This document shows positions 41,019 to 51,212 of a stretch of DNA of 64,000 nucleotides, in pieces (within the stretch, counting starts at the first letter, position 1; the number at the start of each line of letters is the position of its first letter). The translations under genes were made by a program, and so were the position numbers. This DNA is from Rhodococcus jostii NBRC 16295 (lineage in GTDB: Bacteria > Actinomycetota > Actinomycetes > Mycobacteriales > Mycobacteriaceae): NCBI RefSeq assembly GCF_001894825.1, contig NZ_BCWY01000032.1:1-64000 (forward strand). The letters are read 5' to 3'. Under the pieces are notes generated by a model. It did no database searches. It was given only the letters and a program-made list of their open reading frames with translations, and had not been told where the DNA came from.

Positions 41019-42677
41019 GTGGCAAATTCGGTCGAAATGCCGGTGGCATACACCCACCGGCAGATCCTGGCTGTACTCAGCGGGTTGATGCTCGGCATGT
41101 TCCTCGCCGCGCTCGACCAGACGATCGTGGCCACGGCGATCCGCACCATCGCCGACGACCTCGACGGGTACTCGCTGCAGGCGTGGGCTACCACCGCGTA
41201 CCTCGTCACCGCCACACTGGCGACGCCGCTCTACGGCAAGCTGTCCGACATCTACGGCCGCAAGCCGTTCTTCATGTTCGCGATCTCGGTGTTCGTGATC
41301 GGGTCGGTGCTGTGCACGTTCTCGACGTCGATGTACGTCCTCGCCGCGTTCCGCGCAATCCAGGGACTCGGCGCGGGCGGCCTGTTCTCGTTGGCGCTCA
41401 CCATCATCGGCGACATCGTCTCCCCCCGCGAGCGGGCCAAGTACCAGGGGTACTTCCTCGCGGTGTTCGGGACGTCCAGCGTTCTCGGTCCCGTCCTCGG
41501 TGGCGTGTTCGCGGGGCAGGACGTGATCCTCGGAATCGACGGCTGGCGTTGGGTTTTCCTCGTCAACGTGCCGGTCGGGCTGGTCGCGCTCACGGTCGTC
41601 TCCCGGGTTCTGCATCTACCGAAACGCCCGAGCGGAGATCGGCGGATCGACTGGTGGGGCGCCCTCGCTCTCGCGATCGGTGTGGTGCCGTTGCTGGTGG
41701 TCGCCGAACAGGGTCACAGCTGGGGATGGGACAGCCCGAAGTCGTTGGCGTGCTACATCATCGGCGTGATCGGGGTGCTCGCCTTCATCCTGGTGGAACT
41801 GGCGATGAAGGACGCCGCACTCATCCCGATGCGGTTCTTCCGCAACAGCACGTTCGCGCTCGGCGTCGTGATCAGTCTCGTCGTCGGTGCCGTCATGTTC
41901 GGCGGCATCACCCTCCTGCCCCAGTACCTGCAAGTGGTGAAGGGCTCGAGTCCCACCCTCGCCGGGTTCCAGATCCTGCCGATGGTCCTCGGGCTGATGG
42001 CCGGATCGGTGGTCAGCGGTCAGATGATCTCGCGCACCGGGCACTACCGGTACTTCCCCATCCTGGGGACCGCCCTCATCGTGATCGGCGCATTCCTGCT
42101 GCACACCGTGGCCGCCGACACGCCCATGCCCGTCGTCATGGCGTTCATGCTCATCCTCGGGCTCGGACTCGGAAATCTGATGCAGCCGCTGACCCTCGCC
42201 ATCCAGAATGCGCTGCCCCCGCAGGACATGGGCGTGTCGACCGGAGCGGCCACGTTCTTCCGGCAGATCGGCGGAACCGCCGGCGTCGCGATCTTCCTGT
42301 CGATCCTTTTCTCCCGCCTCACCCCGGCCATCGGTGAACGCGTCACGGCGGCGGCCGGCACACCCGAGTTCCGTCGAGCCGTGGTGGCCGCAGCCCAGAG
42401 CAACGACCCCGCCGAAGCCGCCATGGGCCAAGGCATGCTCAGCCCCGACCACGCCGGGGTCAGCGGGGTCCTCACCGACAGTTCGGTGATCGGCACACTC
42501 GACGACGTCCTGGCCCTGCCGTTCAAGGAAGGATTCGCCGACGCGATCGGATCCGTCTTCCTCACCGTGTCGATGCTCGCCGTCGTCGCCTTCGTCCTCA
42601 CCGTGCTCTGGAAGGAGGTCCCGCTCCGCAGCGAGTCCGGACTCCAGGCCGCGGCGCGGGGAGAAGCGGAGGCCTGA
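41019..42677 (+). CDS. DHA2-family MFS drug exporter (14 TM)
   Basis: Efflux protein of 552 aa with about 14 helices. Motif A is GKLSDIYGRKPFF (near 70); TM5 carries the antiporter motif C (SSVLGPVLGGVFAG near 160). The start ALDQTIVATAIRTIADDL is typical of EmrB/QacA relatives. GTG 41019 has GAGGAC 5 nt upstream. A terminator-like hairpin lies just after the stop. Confidence 0.88.
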   Translation: MANSVEMPVAYTHRQILAVLSGLMLGMFLAALDQTIVATAIRTIADDLDGYSLQAWATTAYLVTATLATPLYGKLSDIYGRKPFFMFAISVFVIGSVLCTFSTSMYVLAAFRAIQGLGAGGLFSLALTIIGDIVSPRERAKYQGYFLAVFGTSSVLGPVLGGVFAGQDVILGIDGWRWVFLVNVPVGLVALTVVSRVLHLPKRPSGDRRIDWWGALALAIGVVPLLVVAEQGHSWGWDSPKSLACYIIGVIGVLAFILVELAMKDAALIPMRFFRNSTFALGVVISLVVGAVMFGGITLLPQYLQVVKGSSPTLAGFQILPMVLGLMAGSVVSGQMISRTGHYRYFPILGTALIVIGAFLLHTVAADTPMPVVMAFMLILGLGLGNLMQPLTLAIQNALPPQDMGVSTGAATFFRQIGGTAGVAIFLSILFSRLTPAIGERVTAAAGTPEFRRAVVAAAQSNDPAEAAMGQGMLSPDHAGVSGVLTDSSVIGTLDDVLALPFKEGFADAIGSVFLTVSMLAVVAFVLTVLWKEVPLRSESGLQAAARGEAEA

Positions 42678-42683
42678 CACGAC

Positions 42684-42716
42684 AACGGCGCCCTCCCCGC
42701 GGGGATGGACGCCGTT
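42684..42716. terminator. Bidirectional terminator-like hairpin
   Basis: AACGGCG (42684-42690) pairs with CGCCGTT (42710-42716), with an inner TCCCC/GGGGA stem around GC. It lies 6 nt after the exporter stop and beyond the repeat array downstream of ppa. Confidence 0.6.
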
Positions 42717-42732
42717 ACCCTGAACGTCGGGA

Positions 42733-42821
42733 GGCTCAGTGCCTGATGATTCGCCGCCGGCTCAGTGCCAGATGATTCGCCGCCGGCTCAGTACCAGATG
42801 ATTCGCCGCCGGCTCAGTGCC
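42733..42821. repeat. 26-bp tandem repeat at the 3' end of ppa
   Basis: Three copies of a 26-bp unit (GGCTCAGTGCCWGATGATTC followed by GCCGCC) occupy 42733-42758, 42759-42784 and 42785-42810, with single-base differences, and a fourth partial copy at 42811-42821. The partial copy contains the ppa stop (TCA at 42814-42816 on this strand), so the array looks like repeated duplication of sequence around the ppa stop. Confidence 0.85.
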
Positions 42822-43305
42822 CGCCGTTGTCCTTCAGACGCTTCAACGAAGCCTCGACCTCGGCCTTCGCCTCGGCCAGCCCGACCCAGTCGGCGGCCTC
42901 GACGTGCTTGCCCGGCTCCAGGTCCTTGTAGTGGACGAAGAAGTGCTTGATGGCGTCCAGCTCGAACTGCGGGACGTCGCCGATGTCCTGGATGTGGTCC
43001 CAGCGCGGGTCGCCGGCGGGAACGCACAGCACCTTGTCGTCGCCGCCGGCCTCGTCGACCATCTTGAACATGCCGACGGGACGTGCCTCGACGATGACGC
43101 CGGGGAACACGGACTCGGGGAGCAGGACCAGCGCGTCCAGCGGGTCGCCGTCCTCGCCGAGGGTGTTCTCGATGAAGCCGTAGTCGGCCGGGTAGCCGAA
43201 CGCGGTGTAGAGGTAGCGGTCCAGCTTCACGCGACCGGTCACGTGGTCGACCTCGTACTTGTTTCGCTGACCCTTGGGGATCTCGATGGTGACGTCGAAC
43301 TCCAC
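42814..43305 (-). CDS. ppa: Inorganic pyrophosphatase
   Basis: Family I soluble pyrophosphatase of 163 aa, hydrolysing pyrophosphate from biosynthesis. The Mg2+-binding signature [10 protein letters not shown] and the active-site residues in YGFIENTLG and DDKVLCVP are present. GTG 43305 has GAGGAA 5 nt upstream and gives the usual length. It is divergent from dacB, as in mycobacteria. Confidence 0.93.
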   Translation of the reverse strand: MEFDVTIEIPKGQRNKYEVDHVTGRVKLDRYLYTAFGYPADYGFIENTLGEDGDPLDALVLLPESVFPGVIVEARPVGMFKMVDEAGGDDKVLCVPAGDPRWDHIQDIGDVPQFELDAIKHFFVHYKDLEPGKHVEAADWVGLAEAKAEVEASLKRLKDNGGH

Positions 43306-43344
43306 GCCGATTCCTCGCTGTCGTGTCGATGATGATTCGGGGAG

Positions 43345-43368
43345 AGGATATCGGGTCGAGGATAAGGT
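43345..43368. promoter_or_regulatory. Divergent -10 elements of ppa and dacB
   Basis: TATCCT on the minus strand (43345-43350) suits ppa, and TAAGGT on the plus strand (43363-43368) suits dacB. Both have the TANNNT form; -35 elements are weak. Confidence 0.4.
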
Positions 43369-43412
43369 TGGTTGTCTGACCACCCACGAATCACAGTGAA
43401 GACGGAGGCGCG

Positions 43413-44822
43413 TTGCCGGGCCAGGGAAAGAAGAAGATGGGCTCGTTGGCGGGACGCCACCGTCGGAACATGCGAATTCTGTTCGCGTCGGTCGTCGTCG
43501 TGGTGCTCGCGATGGCGGCTGTTCTGGTGGTCGCGGTGACTGCGCACAACGCGTCGGCGGGCCGCGGTGAGCTGACGATCGCCCCCGAACCGGCGCCGAT
43601 CACCGCGGCCCCGCAGGTCACGCCGGTCCCGGACGACGCACCCATGCCGACGGCGCAGGGAATCGCCGCGGCGGTCGGTCCGGCCGCCGCCAACCCCGAT
43701 CTGGGCAAGTTCAGCGGAACCGTGGCCGACGCGGTCACCGGTCAGGTGCTGTGGAGCGTCAACCCGCAGACCCCGATGACCCCGGCGTCGACCACCAAGG
43801 TCCTCACCGCGGGATCCGCGCTGCTGGCGCTACCGTCCGACCGTCGCGTGACGACGAAGGTGGTGCAGGGGGCGGCTCTCGGCGAGATCGTCCTCGTCGC
43901 GGGTGGTGATCCCACTCTCACCGCGAAGCCGGTCGGGGAGAACGGCTACTACCCGGGTGCCGCACACATCTCGCAACTGGTCGATCAGATTCGGAACGCG
44001 GGCATCCAGGCGACGAGCATCGTCGTCGACACCAGCATCTACTCGGGCGACACCATGGCGCAGGGGTGGTTCCCGACCGACGTCGGCGCCGGATTCATCA
44101 CCCCCACCGAACCGATCATGATCGACGGCGGACGGGCCGATCCGCTGGTCGACGAGTCGCCGCGTAGTTCGACGCCCGCCCTGGACGCCGGGCGAACGCT
44201 CGCCGGTGCGCTCGGCGTCGACCCGTCGGCGGTCACGTCGGGCGTCGCGGCGCCCGGTGCGGCCACCGTCGCGAGTGTGCAGTCGGCGCCGCTGCGCGAC
44301 CGTTTGCAGCAGATGATGGAACACTCGGACAATGTGCTTGCCGAAGCGATCGGGCGGGAGGTTGCCATGAATGCCGGCGCAGAAGCATCGTTCACGGGCG
44401 CCGTGGCGACCATCGGTCAGACACTGTCCGCCGCCGGATTCGAGCTGTCGGGGCTCACACTGCACGACGCGAGCGGATTGTCCGTCGACGACCGCATCGC
44501 GCCGCAACTGCTCGACCAGGTCCTCACGGCCGCCGCGGGGGACGGCAAGCCCGCTCTGCGGCCGATGCTCGACTACCTGCCCGTGGCCGGCGCCACGGGC
44601 AGCCTGTCGGACCGGTACGCGTCCGGGAACCGCACCGGTGCCGGATGGGTGCGGGCGAAGACCGGCACCCTGTCCACGGCCAGCGCCCTGGCCGGGTACG
44701 TGGTGGATCAGAACGGGCGGGTGCTCACATTCGCGCTGATGTCCAACGACCGTCCGCCGGAGGTCAGTCGTCCCGCCCTCGACGCGCTGGCGGCCGCGCT
44801 CCGCACGTGCGGGTGCCAGTAA
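43413..44822 (+). CDS. dacB: D-Ala-D-Ala carboxypeptidase/endopeptidase (PBP4, S13)
   Basis: Membrane-anchored low-molecular-mass penicillin-binding protein of 469 aa that trims or cleaves peptidoglycan peptides outside the cell. The N-terminal helix is at about 20-43. The catalytic motifs are Ser126-X-X-Lys129 (STTK), Ser305-Asp-Asn and Lys416-Thr-Gly. TTG 43413 follows GGAGG by 4 nt. Its stop overlaps the next ATG (TAATG). Confidence 0.9.
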   Translation: MPGQGKKKMGSLAGRHRRNMRILFASVVVVVLAMAAVLVVAVTAHNASAGRGELTIAPEPAPITAAPQVTPVPDDAPMPTAQGIAAAVGPAAANPDLGKFSGTVADAVTGQVLWSVNPQTPMTPASTTKVLTAGSALLALPSDRRVTTKVVQGAALGEIVLVAGGDPTLTAKPVGENGYYPGAAHISQLVDQIRNAGIQATSIVVDTSIYSGDTMAQGWFPTDVGAGFITPTEPIMIDGGRADPLVDESPRSSTPALDAGRTLAGALGVDPSAVTSGVAAPGAATVASVQSAPLRDRLQQMMEHSDNVLAEAIGREVAMNAGAEASFTGAVATIGQTLSAAGFELSGLTLHDASGLSVDDRIAPQLLDQVLTAAAGDGKPALRPMLDYLPVAGATGSLSDRYASGNRTGAGWVRAKTGTLSTASALAGYVVDQNGRVLTFALMSNDRPPEVSRPALDALAAALRTCGCQ

Positions 44823-45868
44823 TGGCCGCCGAGGGAAATGCGTTCCGCGGTGCCGTCGACTGGAACCTTGCGGCCAGGACGGGGGTGAAACTGGCGCGCA
44901 GCGGGCCCGCGACGTCGCGTTATACGGCCGAAACCGTGGTCGCGGAACTGGCCGACGCGTCGATGCGCGCCGAACTGCCCGTCCGGGAAGTGACGGGCCT
45001 CGCCGACGGACTGCCGGTGCCGACCGCGCAGATCCTCGACCGGGCCGGCTGGATCCACGCCGCCGCGCACTCGATGTCGCAACTCACGGGCGGCGACGCC
45101 GCACCCGGACTGCTGCTCGGCAAACCGGCCGGCATCCAGGCCGGGGCGATGCTCGCGTACCTGTCGTCGGCGATCCTCGGCCAGTACGACCCGTTCACCG
45201 GTGACAACGGAACCCTGCTGCTGGTGGCGCCCAACGTGGTGTCCGTCGAGCGGACGCTGCGGGTGCGGCCCAGCGACTTCCGGCTGTGGGTGTGCCTGCA
45301 CGAGGTGACGCACCGCGTGCAGTTCTCGTCTTCGCCGTGGCTCACCGGGTACATGCAGCAGTCGGTGGAGACACTCGGATCCGCAGACGACGAGTCCGTC
45401 ACCGACATGGTCGGCCGGTTGTCCTCCGCGCTGCGCGACCGCGGGCGCACCGAGCCGGACGAGTCGGGCGCACCGGGCGGCATCGTCGGACTGCTGCGCG
45501 CGACCCAGGCCGAGCCGCAGCGTGAGGCACTCGACCGCCTGCTGGTGCTCGGCACCCTCCTCGAGGGGCATGCGGACCACGTGATGGACGCGGTCGGCCC
45601 CGCGGTCGTGCCGTCGGTGGCCGCCATCCGGGCCGCGTTCGACCAGCGGCGCCGCCGCAAGAGCAACCCGGTGCAACGCCTCATCCGGGCGCTGCTCGGG
45701 ATGGACGCCAAAATGGCGCAGTACGTGCGCGGTAAGGCGTTCGTCGACGCCGTCGTGGACAAGGTCGGGATGGACCGGTTCAACGTCGTGTGGACCGGCC
45801 CCGACACCCTGCCCCGGCTCGCGGAGATCGACCGGCCCGACGCCTGGGTGTCCCGGGTTCTGGGCTGA
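44822..45868 (+). CDS. DUF2342 zinc-dependent metalloprotease family
   Basis: Protein of 348 aa with a zincin motif His160-Glu-Val-Thr-His164 (CLHEVTHRVQF) and a downstream EGHADHVMDAVG segment supplying a third ligand. It belongs to the actinobacterial family named after F420-biosynthesis association, of unproven function. ATG 44822 overlaps the dacB stop. It lies between dacB and tilS as in mycobacteria. Confidence 0.85.
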   Translation: MAAEGNAFRGAVDWNLAARTGVKLARSGPATSRYTAETVVAELADASMRAELPVREVTGLADGLPVPTAQILDRAGWIHAAAHSMSQLTGGDAAPGLLLGKPAGIQAGAMLAYLSSAILGQYDPFTGDNGTLLLVAPNVVSVERTLRVRPSDFRLWVCLHEVTHRVQFSSSPWLTGYMQQSVETLGSADDESVTDMVGRLSSALRDRGRTEPDESGAPGGIVGLLRATQAEPQREALDRLLVLGTLLEGHADHVMDAVGPAVVPSVAAIRAAFDQRRRRKSNPVQRLIRALLGMDAKMAQYVRGKAFVDAVVDKVGMDRFNVVWTGPDTLPRLAEIDRPDAWVSRVLG

Positions 45869-45891
45869 TTCGAGAAGGGCTGAGCCGGGCG

Positions 45892-46869
45892 ATGCTGCTT
45901 CCCGAGGAGCCGGCGATCCTCGAGGTTCGTCACGCCGTGCGGCGCTGGATCGCCGGGCACGCCCCGGACGGTGACGTCGCGGTCGGACTGTCGGGGGGCG
46001 CCGACTCGCTGGCGCTGACGGCGGCCGCTGTGGCCGAGGCGCGTTCGGTCCGTGCCCTGGTCGTCGATCACCGGCTGCAGCCGGGGTCGGCCGACGTGGC
46101 CGAGGAGGCGTCAGCGCGTGCGCGTGCCCTCGGCTGCACGTCCGCCGAGGTGCTCCCCGTCGACGTGACGGGGTCCGGCGGGCTCGAGGCGGCCGCCCGG
46201 CAGGCCCGGTACCGCGCGCTCGACGCCGCGCGCGGAACCCGTCCGGTGCTGCTGGGCCACACCCTCGACGACCAGGCCGAGACGGTGTTGCTGGGCCTGT
46301 CGCGCGGTTCCGGTGGCCGGTCCATCTGGGGGATGAGCGCCTACGACAGCCCGTGGGGGCGACCGCTGCTGGACGTGCGACGCGCGGTGACCCGGCAGGC
46401 CTGCGCGGAACTCGGCCTCGCCCCGCACGAGGATCCGCACAACTCGTCGCCCGACTTCGTGCGGGTGCGGTTGCGCACCGAGGTGCTGCCGCTGCTCGAG
46501 GACGTCCTGGGCGGCGGTGTGGCCGGGGCCCTGGCCCGCACGGGGGAGCACCTGCGGGAGGAGGGCGCCGTGCTCGACGCGGCGGCCGCCGACATCGCGG
46601 CGAAAGTCCTGGTGGACGGGGAGATCGACGCGGAACTCCTCGCGTCGTCGGCTCCACCCGTGCGCCGGCGGGTACTGCGCAGCTGGCTTCTCTCAGCGGG
46701 TGCGCGCGGGCTCGGAGACACCCAGTTACGGGCCGTGGACGACCTCGTCGCGCGGTGGCGCGGGCAGGGACAGGTGGCGATCGGGGGCGGAACACCGGAC
46801 GCGAGGTTGGTGGTCCGCCGACGACGTGGCAGGCTGAACGTCGGATTGGACGACCAACGAAGGGTTTGA
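45892..46869 (+). CDS. tilS: tRNA(Ile)-lysidine synthase
   Basis: Essential tRNA-modifying enzyme of 325 aa, converting C34 of the CAU-anticodon isoleucine tRNA to lysidine. The PP-loop SGGADS is at residues 34-39, followed by [10 protein letters not shown] and [14 protein letters not shown]. The C-terminal domain is short, as in other actinobacteria. ATG 45892 is favoured by family alignment though AGAAGGG lies 13 nt upstream. Confidence 0.92.
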   Translation: MLLPEEPAILEVRHAVRRWIAGHAPDGDVAVGLSGGADSLALTAAAVAEARSVRALVVDHRLQPGSADVAEEASARARALGCTSAEVLPVDVTGSGGLEAAARQARYRALDAARGTRPVLLGHTLDDQAETVLLGLSRGSGGRSIWGMSAYDSPWGRPLLDVRRAVTRQACAELGLAPHEDPHNSSPDFVRVRLRTEVLPLLEDVLGGGVAGALARTGEHLREEGAVLDAAAADIAAKVLVDGEIDAELLASSAPPVRRRVLRSWLLSAGARGLGDTQLRAVDDLVARWRGQGQVAIGGGTPDARLVVRRRRGRLNVGLDDQRRV

Positions 46870-46873
46870 TCGC

Positions 46874-47428
46874 GTGTACGAAGGCGACATCGCATCGGTA
46901 CTGATCTCCGAGGACGAGATTCGTCGACGGACCGTCGAACTGGCCGAGGAAATCGCCAAGCGCTACCCGGTGGGCGCCCCGGAAGGGGATTTGCTCCTGG
47001 TGGGTGTCCTCAAGGGCGCCATCTTCTTCATGACCGACTTCGCGCGGGCCCTCCCCATCCCCACCCAGATGGAGTTCATGGCCGTCAGCTCCTACGGCTC
47101 CTCCACGTCGTCCTCCGGCGTCGTGCGGATCCTCAAGGACCTCGACAAGGACATCGCCGGCCGCCACGTGCTGATAGTCGAGGACATTATCGACTCCGGT
47201 CTCACGCTGTCCTGGCTGATGCGCAACCTGTCGACGCGTAACCCGGCGTCGCTCGAGGTCGTCACGCTGCTGCGCAAGCCCGACGCCATCAAGGTCGACA
47301 TCAACGTCGCCAACGTCGGCTTCGACATTCCCAACGAATTCGTCGTCGGCTACGGCCTCGACTACGCCGAGCGCTACCGCGACCTGCCCTACATCGGAAC
47401 GCTCGAGCCGTCCGTCTACGGCGGCTGA
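46874..47428 (+). CDS. hpt: Hypoxanthine phosphoribosyltransferase
   Basis: Purine salvage enzyme of 184 aa making IMP and GMP from free bases and PRPP. The PRPP-binding motif [14 protein letters not shown] (about 97-110) and the substrate loop [11 protein letters not shown] are present. GTG 46874 starts 4 nt after tilS. In mycobacteria hpt likewise follows tilS and precedes ftsH; here a kinase and an amidase gene intervene. Confidence 0.93.
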   Translation: MYEGDIASVLISEDEIRRRTVELAEEIAKRYPVGAPEGDLLLVGVLKGAIFFMTDFARALPIPTQMEFMAVSSYGSSTSSSGVVRILKDLDKDIAGRHVLIVEDIIDSGLTLSWLMRNLSTRNPASLEVVTLLRKPDAIKVDINVANVGFDIPNEFVVGYGLDYAERYRDLPYIGTLEPSVYGG

Positions 47429-47437
47429 GCTCGACAG

Positions 47438-49576
47438 TCACCGGACGGGGTCATGGGACACGGCGAGCTCCAGTGCCCGCAGGTCCTGCTCCAACTGCCG
47501 GAACAGCCAGTACACGCCGACGAACGCGAAGATGCCGCCGACGCACAGGATGCGGACCGCGATGATCACCAAGGTGATCTCGTCGGGTGACAGGAACGTC
47601 ACTCCGGCCACACCGGCCAGCGGAACCGACGCCGCGACGGCCAGGTACAGCGTGCTCCGGCGGTCGAGACCCCGAAGCTTGTGCGCGTCGGCGCTGCTGG
47701 CGATGTCCTGCGGCAGCAGGGTGGGGTAGATGCAGCGCACCGCGAAGAACGCGACCACGAAGAACGGGTACGCCACCGACACGGCACCGCACACGATGAG
47801 TGACGCGATGAAGTGCACGTACGCCCCCGGCGGCACGTTCCCCGCCGCGAGCTGCAGGGAAATCGGATAGGCGATGCCCGCGATGACCCACAACCCGAAC
47901 ACCACGAGCACGACCCGGTCGCCGAGCAGCAACGTGTCGGTGCGGGCCCGGGCCAGCGTCTGGCGGTCGTACGACTTCCCCTTACGCAGACCCCGCGGCA
48001 CGAGCAGCGGGTATCGGCACCAGTAGAGCAGCATGATCGCGCCCAACGGGAACGCGATCGAATTGATCACCAACTGGATTCCCTCGAACGAGTGCTGGGC
48101 CTCCGGCGTCAGGTTGCTGATGATCAGCATCTTGTTGTGGTGGTAGTTGTAGGCACCGGCGAGAGCATTCGGCACCGCGATGCCGAACACCAGAATCGGA
48201 AGCGCGAAGCGCCGCAGCCGCATGCGCCAACTGTTCGGCGGCGGATCGACGAGGTCGCGGGCCCGGGGATTGAGGCACAGGTCGAACTGCTGGGCCAGTT
48301 CGGCACCCGACGACCACCGGTCCTCAGGCTTCGGAGCCAAGCATGTCAGGAGCACCCGTCGCAGCGACGGGGGACAGTCGTGGGGCAACTGGTCGAGAAA
48401 TTCCGGGTCGATGTCGCGGCTGCGACGGTCCATCATCGCTTCGAGTGCCACGAGCGACTCGCTCGAGACTTCCTCGTCCTCGAACGGGCGCCGCCCGCAC
48501 ATCAGCTCCCACAGCATCACGCCCAGCGCGAAGATGTCGCTCCGGGTGTCGAGGTCCGCTGCCGTCCCCGGCATTTCGCGGTGGCACGCCTCGAGTTGTT
48601 CGGGGGACATGTAGGCCAGAGACCCACCGAAGTAGGCGAGCGGGGATGCCCCGGTGACGCTGTCGCTGAAACTGATGTTGAAATCCGCCAGCTTCGGCAC
48701 ACCCTCCGCCGTCAGCAGGATGTTGGCAGGCTTGATGTCGCGGTGCAGGACGCCGCGCTTGCCGGCGTAGTCCAGGGCGTCGGCCAGTCGACGCCCCAAC
48801 CATGCGATCGTCTCCGGCCAGGTGAGCGATGCGATCTCGTCCCGCACGCTGGAGTCGGTGGGCCTGATCTCGCCCTTCTCCCGCATCTCCTCGTCGACCA
48901 CATCCAGCAGAAGGCTGCCCGTGCGGTCCCGTTCCGGCGTGACGCGGACGCGGCGCAGCACCCGCAGCAGGGTGCCGCCCGGCAGGTACTGCATGTAGAG
49001 CAGGCGCAGCTGGCGGTCCTCGAGCAACCGCTGGTCGAACACGCGGACGATGTAGTTGTGGTCGAGTTTTGCGAGGGTCTGCGGCTCGTTCCCCTTGTCG
49101 TGCGAGATCTTCACCGCGACGAGTCGCTGCATCGACCGCTGGCGTGCCAGAAACACCCGGCCGAACGCGCCGCTGCCCAGACTCATCAGCAGATCGAAAT
49201 CGTCGACCTGCTGCCCGACCTCCACGTCGTCGAGAGCCGCGTTGCTCGGCGGCGTCGTGATGAGCGTGTCTGGTTGCCGGGCAGTCACCGTCGGACCGGC
49301 CTCCGCGGTCCGGTCGGCGTCAGCGGTCTGTTCGGCGGGCGCCGTTCGTTCGGCCGCGGCGGTCTGTTCGGCTGCGGCGGTTTGTTCGGCGGGCGCGGTG
49401 TGCTCGGAGGTCATCGTCCGTGCGGACACGGTTTGCTCAGCAACGACCGTCGACGGGCCGGCCGCGACCGTCGCTTCGCTGCTCTCGTGTTCGGAGTTCG
49501 TGACTCCGACGGTCCGTTCGGCAGAGTCCGATCCAGCGGCCGATCCGTCTCTGCCCGACCCGTTTCCTCTGGTCAT
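47438..49576 (-). CDS. Serine/threonine protein kinase, atypical, multi-TM
   Basis: Protein of 712 aa. The N-terminal 110 residues are low-complexity with repeats of the type AEQTAAAEQTAAAERTA. A kinase domain follows: Gly loop GSGAFGRV (134-141), Lys156 (VAVK), His278-Arg-Asp280 (HRDIKPANILL). The DFG motif reads Asp298-Phe-Asn300. After about residue 465 there are six membrane helices in place of the usual single helix and PASTA domain. It is probably active (Lys, HRD and Asp present). It is convergent with hpt, separating it from ftsH. Confidence 0.87.
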   Translation of the reverse strand: MTRGNGSGRDGSAAGSDSAERTVGVTNSEHESSEATVAAGPSTVVAEQTVSARTMTSEHTAPAEQTAAAEQTAAAERTAPAEQTADADRTAEAGPTVTARQPDTLITTPPSNAALDDVEVGQQVDDFDLLMSLGSGAFGRVFLARQRSMQRLVAVKISHDKGNEPQTLAKLDHNYIVRVFDQRLLEDRQLRLLYMQYLPGGTLLRVLRRVRVTPERDRTGSLLLDVVDEEMREKGEIRPTDSSVRDEIASLTWPETIAWLGRRLADALDYAGKRGVLHRDIKPANILLTAEGVPKLADFNISFSDSVTGASPLAYFGGSLAYMSPEQLEACHREMPGTAADLDTRSDIFALGVMLWELMCGRRPFEDEEVSSESLVALEAMMDRRSRDIDPEFLDQLPHDCPPSLRRVLLTCLAPKPEDRWSSGAELAQQFDLCLNPRARDLVDPPPNSWRMRLRRFALPILVFGIAVPNALAGAYNYHHNKMLIISNLTPEAQHSFEGIQLVINSIAFPLGAIMLLYWCRYPLLVPRGLRKGKSYDRQTLARARTDTLLLGDRVVLVVFGLWVIAGIAYPISLQLAAGNVPPGAYVHFIASLIVCGAVSVAYPFFVVAFFAVRCIYPTLLPQDIASSADAHKLRGLDRRSTLYLAVAASVPLAGVAGVTFLSPDEITLVIIAVRILCVGGIFAFVGVYWLFRQLEQDLRALELAVSHDPVR

Positions 49577-49728
49577 TGCACATCGAGGGTTCTACTGGGC
49601 GGGTTCTCTGGGCACATCGAGGTTGTCTGGAGCGGTGTGAAGAGTCCCATCCAGGGACAAGCGAATGGTAACCCCGCAGACCTACCGTATCCAGCACGAA
49701 TACTCGAAATGACTGCTTCCCTTCACCA

Positions 49729-49740
49729 TATACTCGGGTG
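49729..49740 (+). promoter_or_regulatory. -10 element giving a leaderless amidase mRNA
   Basis: TATACT (49729-49734) ends 6 nt before ATG 49741, so the transcript should begin at or next to the start codon. No clear -35 is visible. Confidence 0.45.
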
Positions 49741-51087
49741 ATGGGGGAGTCCCCGTTCACCTCAGCCGTCGTCGTCGCCGAGCAGGTTCGCTCGGGCGTC
49801 TCGAGCCCGATGGAGCACGTCGAGGCCGCGCTCGCCGCCATCGAAGAGCGTGATCCGAAGATCCAGGCCTTCGTCACCGTCCTTGCCGAACAGGCCCGAG
49901 CCGACGCGCTCGCCCTCTCCCACCGACCGGATCTGTCCACACTTCCGCTGGCAGGAGTGCCCGTCGCGATCAAGGACGTCATCCCCGTGGCCGGACTGCC
50001 GATGCGTGAGGGATCGGGCGCGACCAGCGCCGAACCGAAGGTTTCCGACCACCCGGTCGTCGCGCGACTGCGGGCGGCGGGAGCGGTGGTGGTGGGCCTG
50101 ACGACCCTCCCCGAACTCGCGGTGTGGGGAACCACCGACGCTCCCGGCCACATCACCCGCAACCCGTGGAATCCGTCCCGGACCTGCGGGGGCTCGTCCG
50201 GGGGAGCGGCCGCCGCCGTCGCCGCGGGGATGGTGCCCCTGGCTCACGGGACCGACGGTCTGGGTTCGATCCGCATCCCCTCCGCGAACTGCGGGGTGTT
50301 CGGCATCAAACCGGGCAGGGGTGTCGTGCCGTCCGAACTCGGGGCCACCTCCTGGTTCGGCATGGCCGAGAACGGACCCATCGCCACGACCGTCGACGAC
50401 GCCGCCCTCATGCTGTCCGTGCTCGCCGACCGTCCCGAACTCGCGCGGATCGGCGCATCGGAGCCACTGCGCATCGCCGTGGCGGCAGGGTCGCCGACAT
50501 TCCTGGCCACGGTGGACCCGCAGTGGCGGGACGCGGCGGTGCGCGCGGGAACGGAACTAACCGGTTCGGGACACGACGTCGAGCCTGCGACGTTGCCGTA
50601 CCCGGTCAACCTGCTCCCCGTGCTCGCCCGCTGGACCGCCGGAACGGCCGCCGACGCGAGAGGACTCGATCGGCGGCAACTTCAGCCGCGGACCCGGCGG
50701 CACGTCGCGCTGGGCCGAGCGCTGGGCCGGTTCGTCCGTCCGGAGCAGGTGAGCAGGCTCGAAGAGTCGCTGCGCGAATTCTTCGAGAACTACGACGTGG
50801 TGATCACGCCCGCTCTCGCGCAGCCGCCGCTCGCTGCGACGACGTGGAGCGAGCGGTCGTGGCTGTCGAACATCGTGGCCAACGTACGGTACGCCCCGCT
50901 CAGCGCGCTGTGGAATCTCGTCGGCTGGCCGGCGGCGAGTGTCCCCGTCGGCACGCACTCTCATTCGGGCACCCCGCTGGCCGTGCAGATCGCGGCGCCG
51001 CCCGGTGGCGAGGCCAGAATCCTGGCCCTGGCCGCTCACATCGAGCGGGTGGGCGGCGGCTGGCCGAGGGTCGCACCCGCACGGTGA
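49741..51087 (+). CDS. Amidase signature family protein
   Basis: Amidohydrolase of 448 aa with the Ser-cisSer-Lys triad: Lys in VAIKDVIPVAG, Ser in CGGSSGGAAAAVAAG and Ser in GLGSIRIPSANCG. The substrate is unknown; AS family members cleave many amides. ATG 49741 suits the leaderless promoter; GTG 49738 is just upstream. It lies alone between the kinase and ftsH. Confidence 0.87.
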   Translation: MGESPFTSAVVVAEQVRSGVSSPMEHVEAALAAIEERDPKIQAFVTVLAEQARADALALSHRPDLSTLPLAGVPVAIKDVIPVAGLPMREGSGATSAEPKVSDHPVVARLRAAGAVVVGLTTLPELAVWGTTDAPGHITRNPWNPSRTCGGSSGGAAAAVAAGMVPLAHGTDGLGSIRIPSANCGVFGIKPGRGVVPSELGATSWFGMAENGPIATTVDDAALMLSVLADRPELARIGASEPLRIAVAAGSPTFLATVDPQWRDAAVRAGTELTGSGHDVEPATLPYPVNLLPVLARWTAGTAADARGLDRRQLQPRTRRHVALGRALGRFVRPEQVSRLEESLREFFENYDVVITPALAQPPLAATTWSERSWLSNIVANVRYAPLSALWNLVGWPAASVPVGTHSHSGTPLAVQIAAPPGGEARILALAAHIERVGGGWPRVAPAR

Positions 51088-51212
51088 ACTGGCCCACATC
51101 GAGACTCGGATCGAGTCCGAGGGAACCGATGCGCCACCGCGTGCGTTGAAGGAAAAGAGACCGCTTCAACGGCGGTTGGCTGCTACCTGGAGTCGCCGGG
51201 GTGCCTTCGCGG

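Noticed and set aside
42733-42821. CRISPR-like repeat array
   Set aside because: The units are directly tandem with no unique spacers and no cas gene is near.
44708-47167. An 819-codon open frame on the minus strand across dacB, DUF2342, tilS and hpt
   Set aside because: It is antisense to four well-conserved genes, has Arg/Pro/Gly-rich unfamiliar composition and no family motif. High-GC third positions create such shadows.
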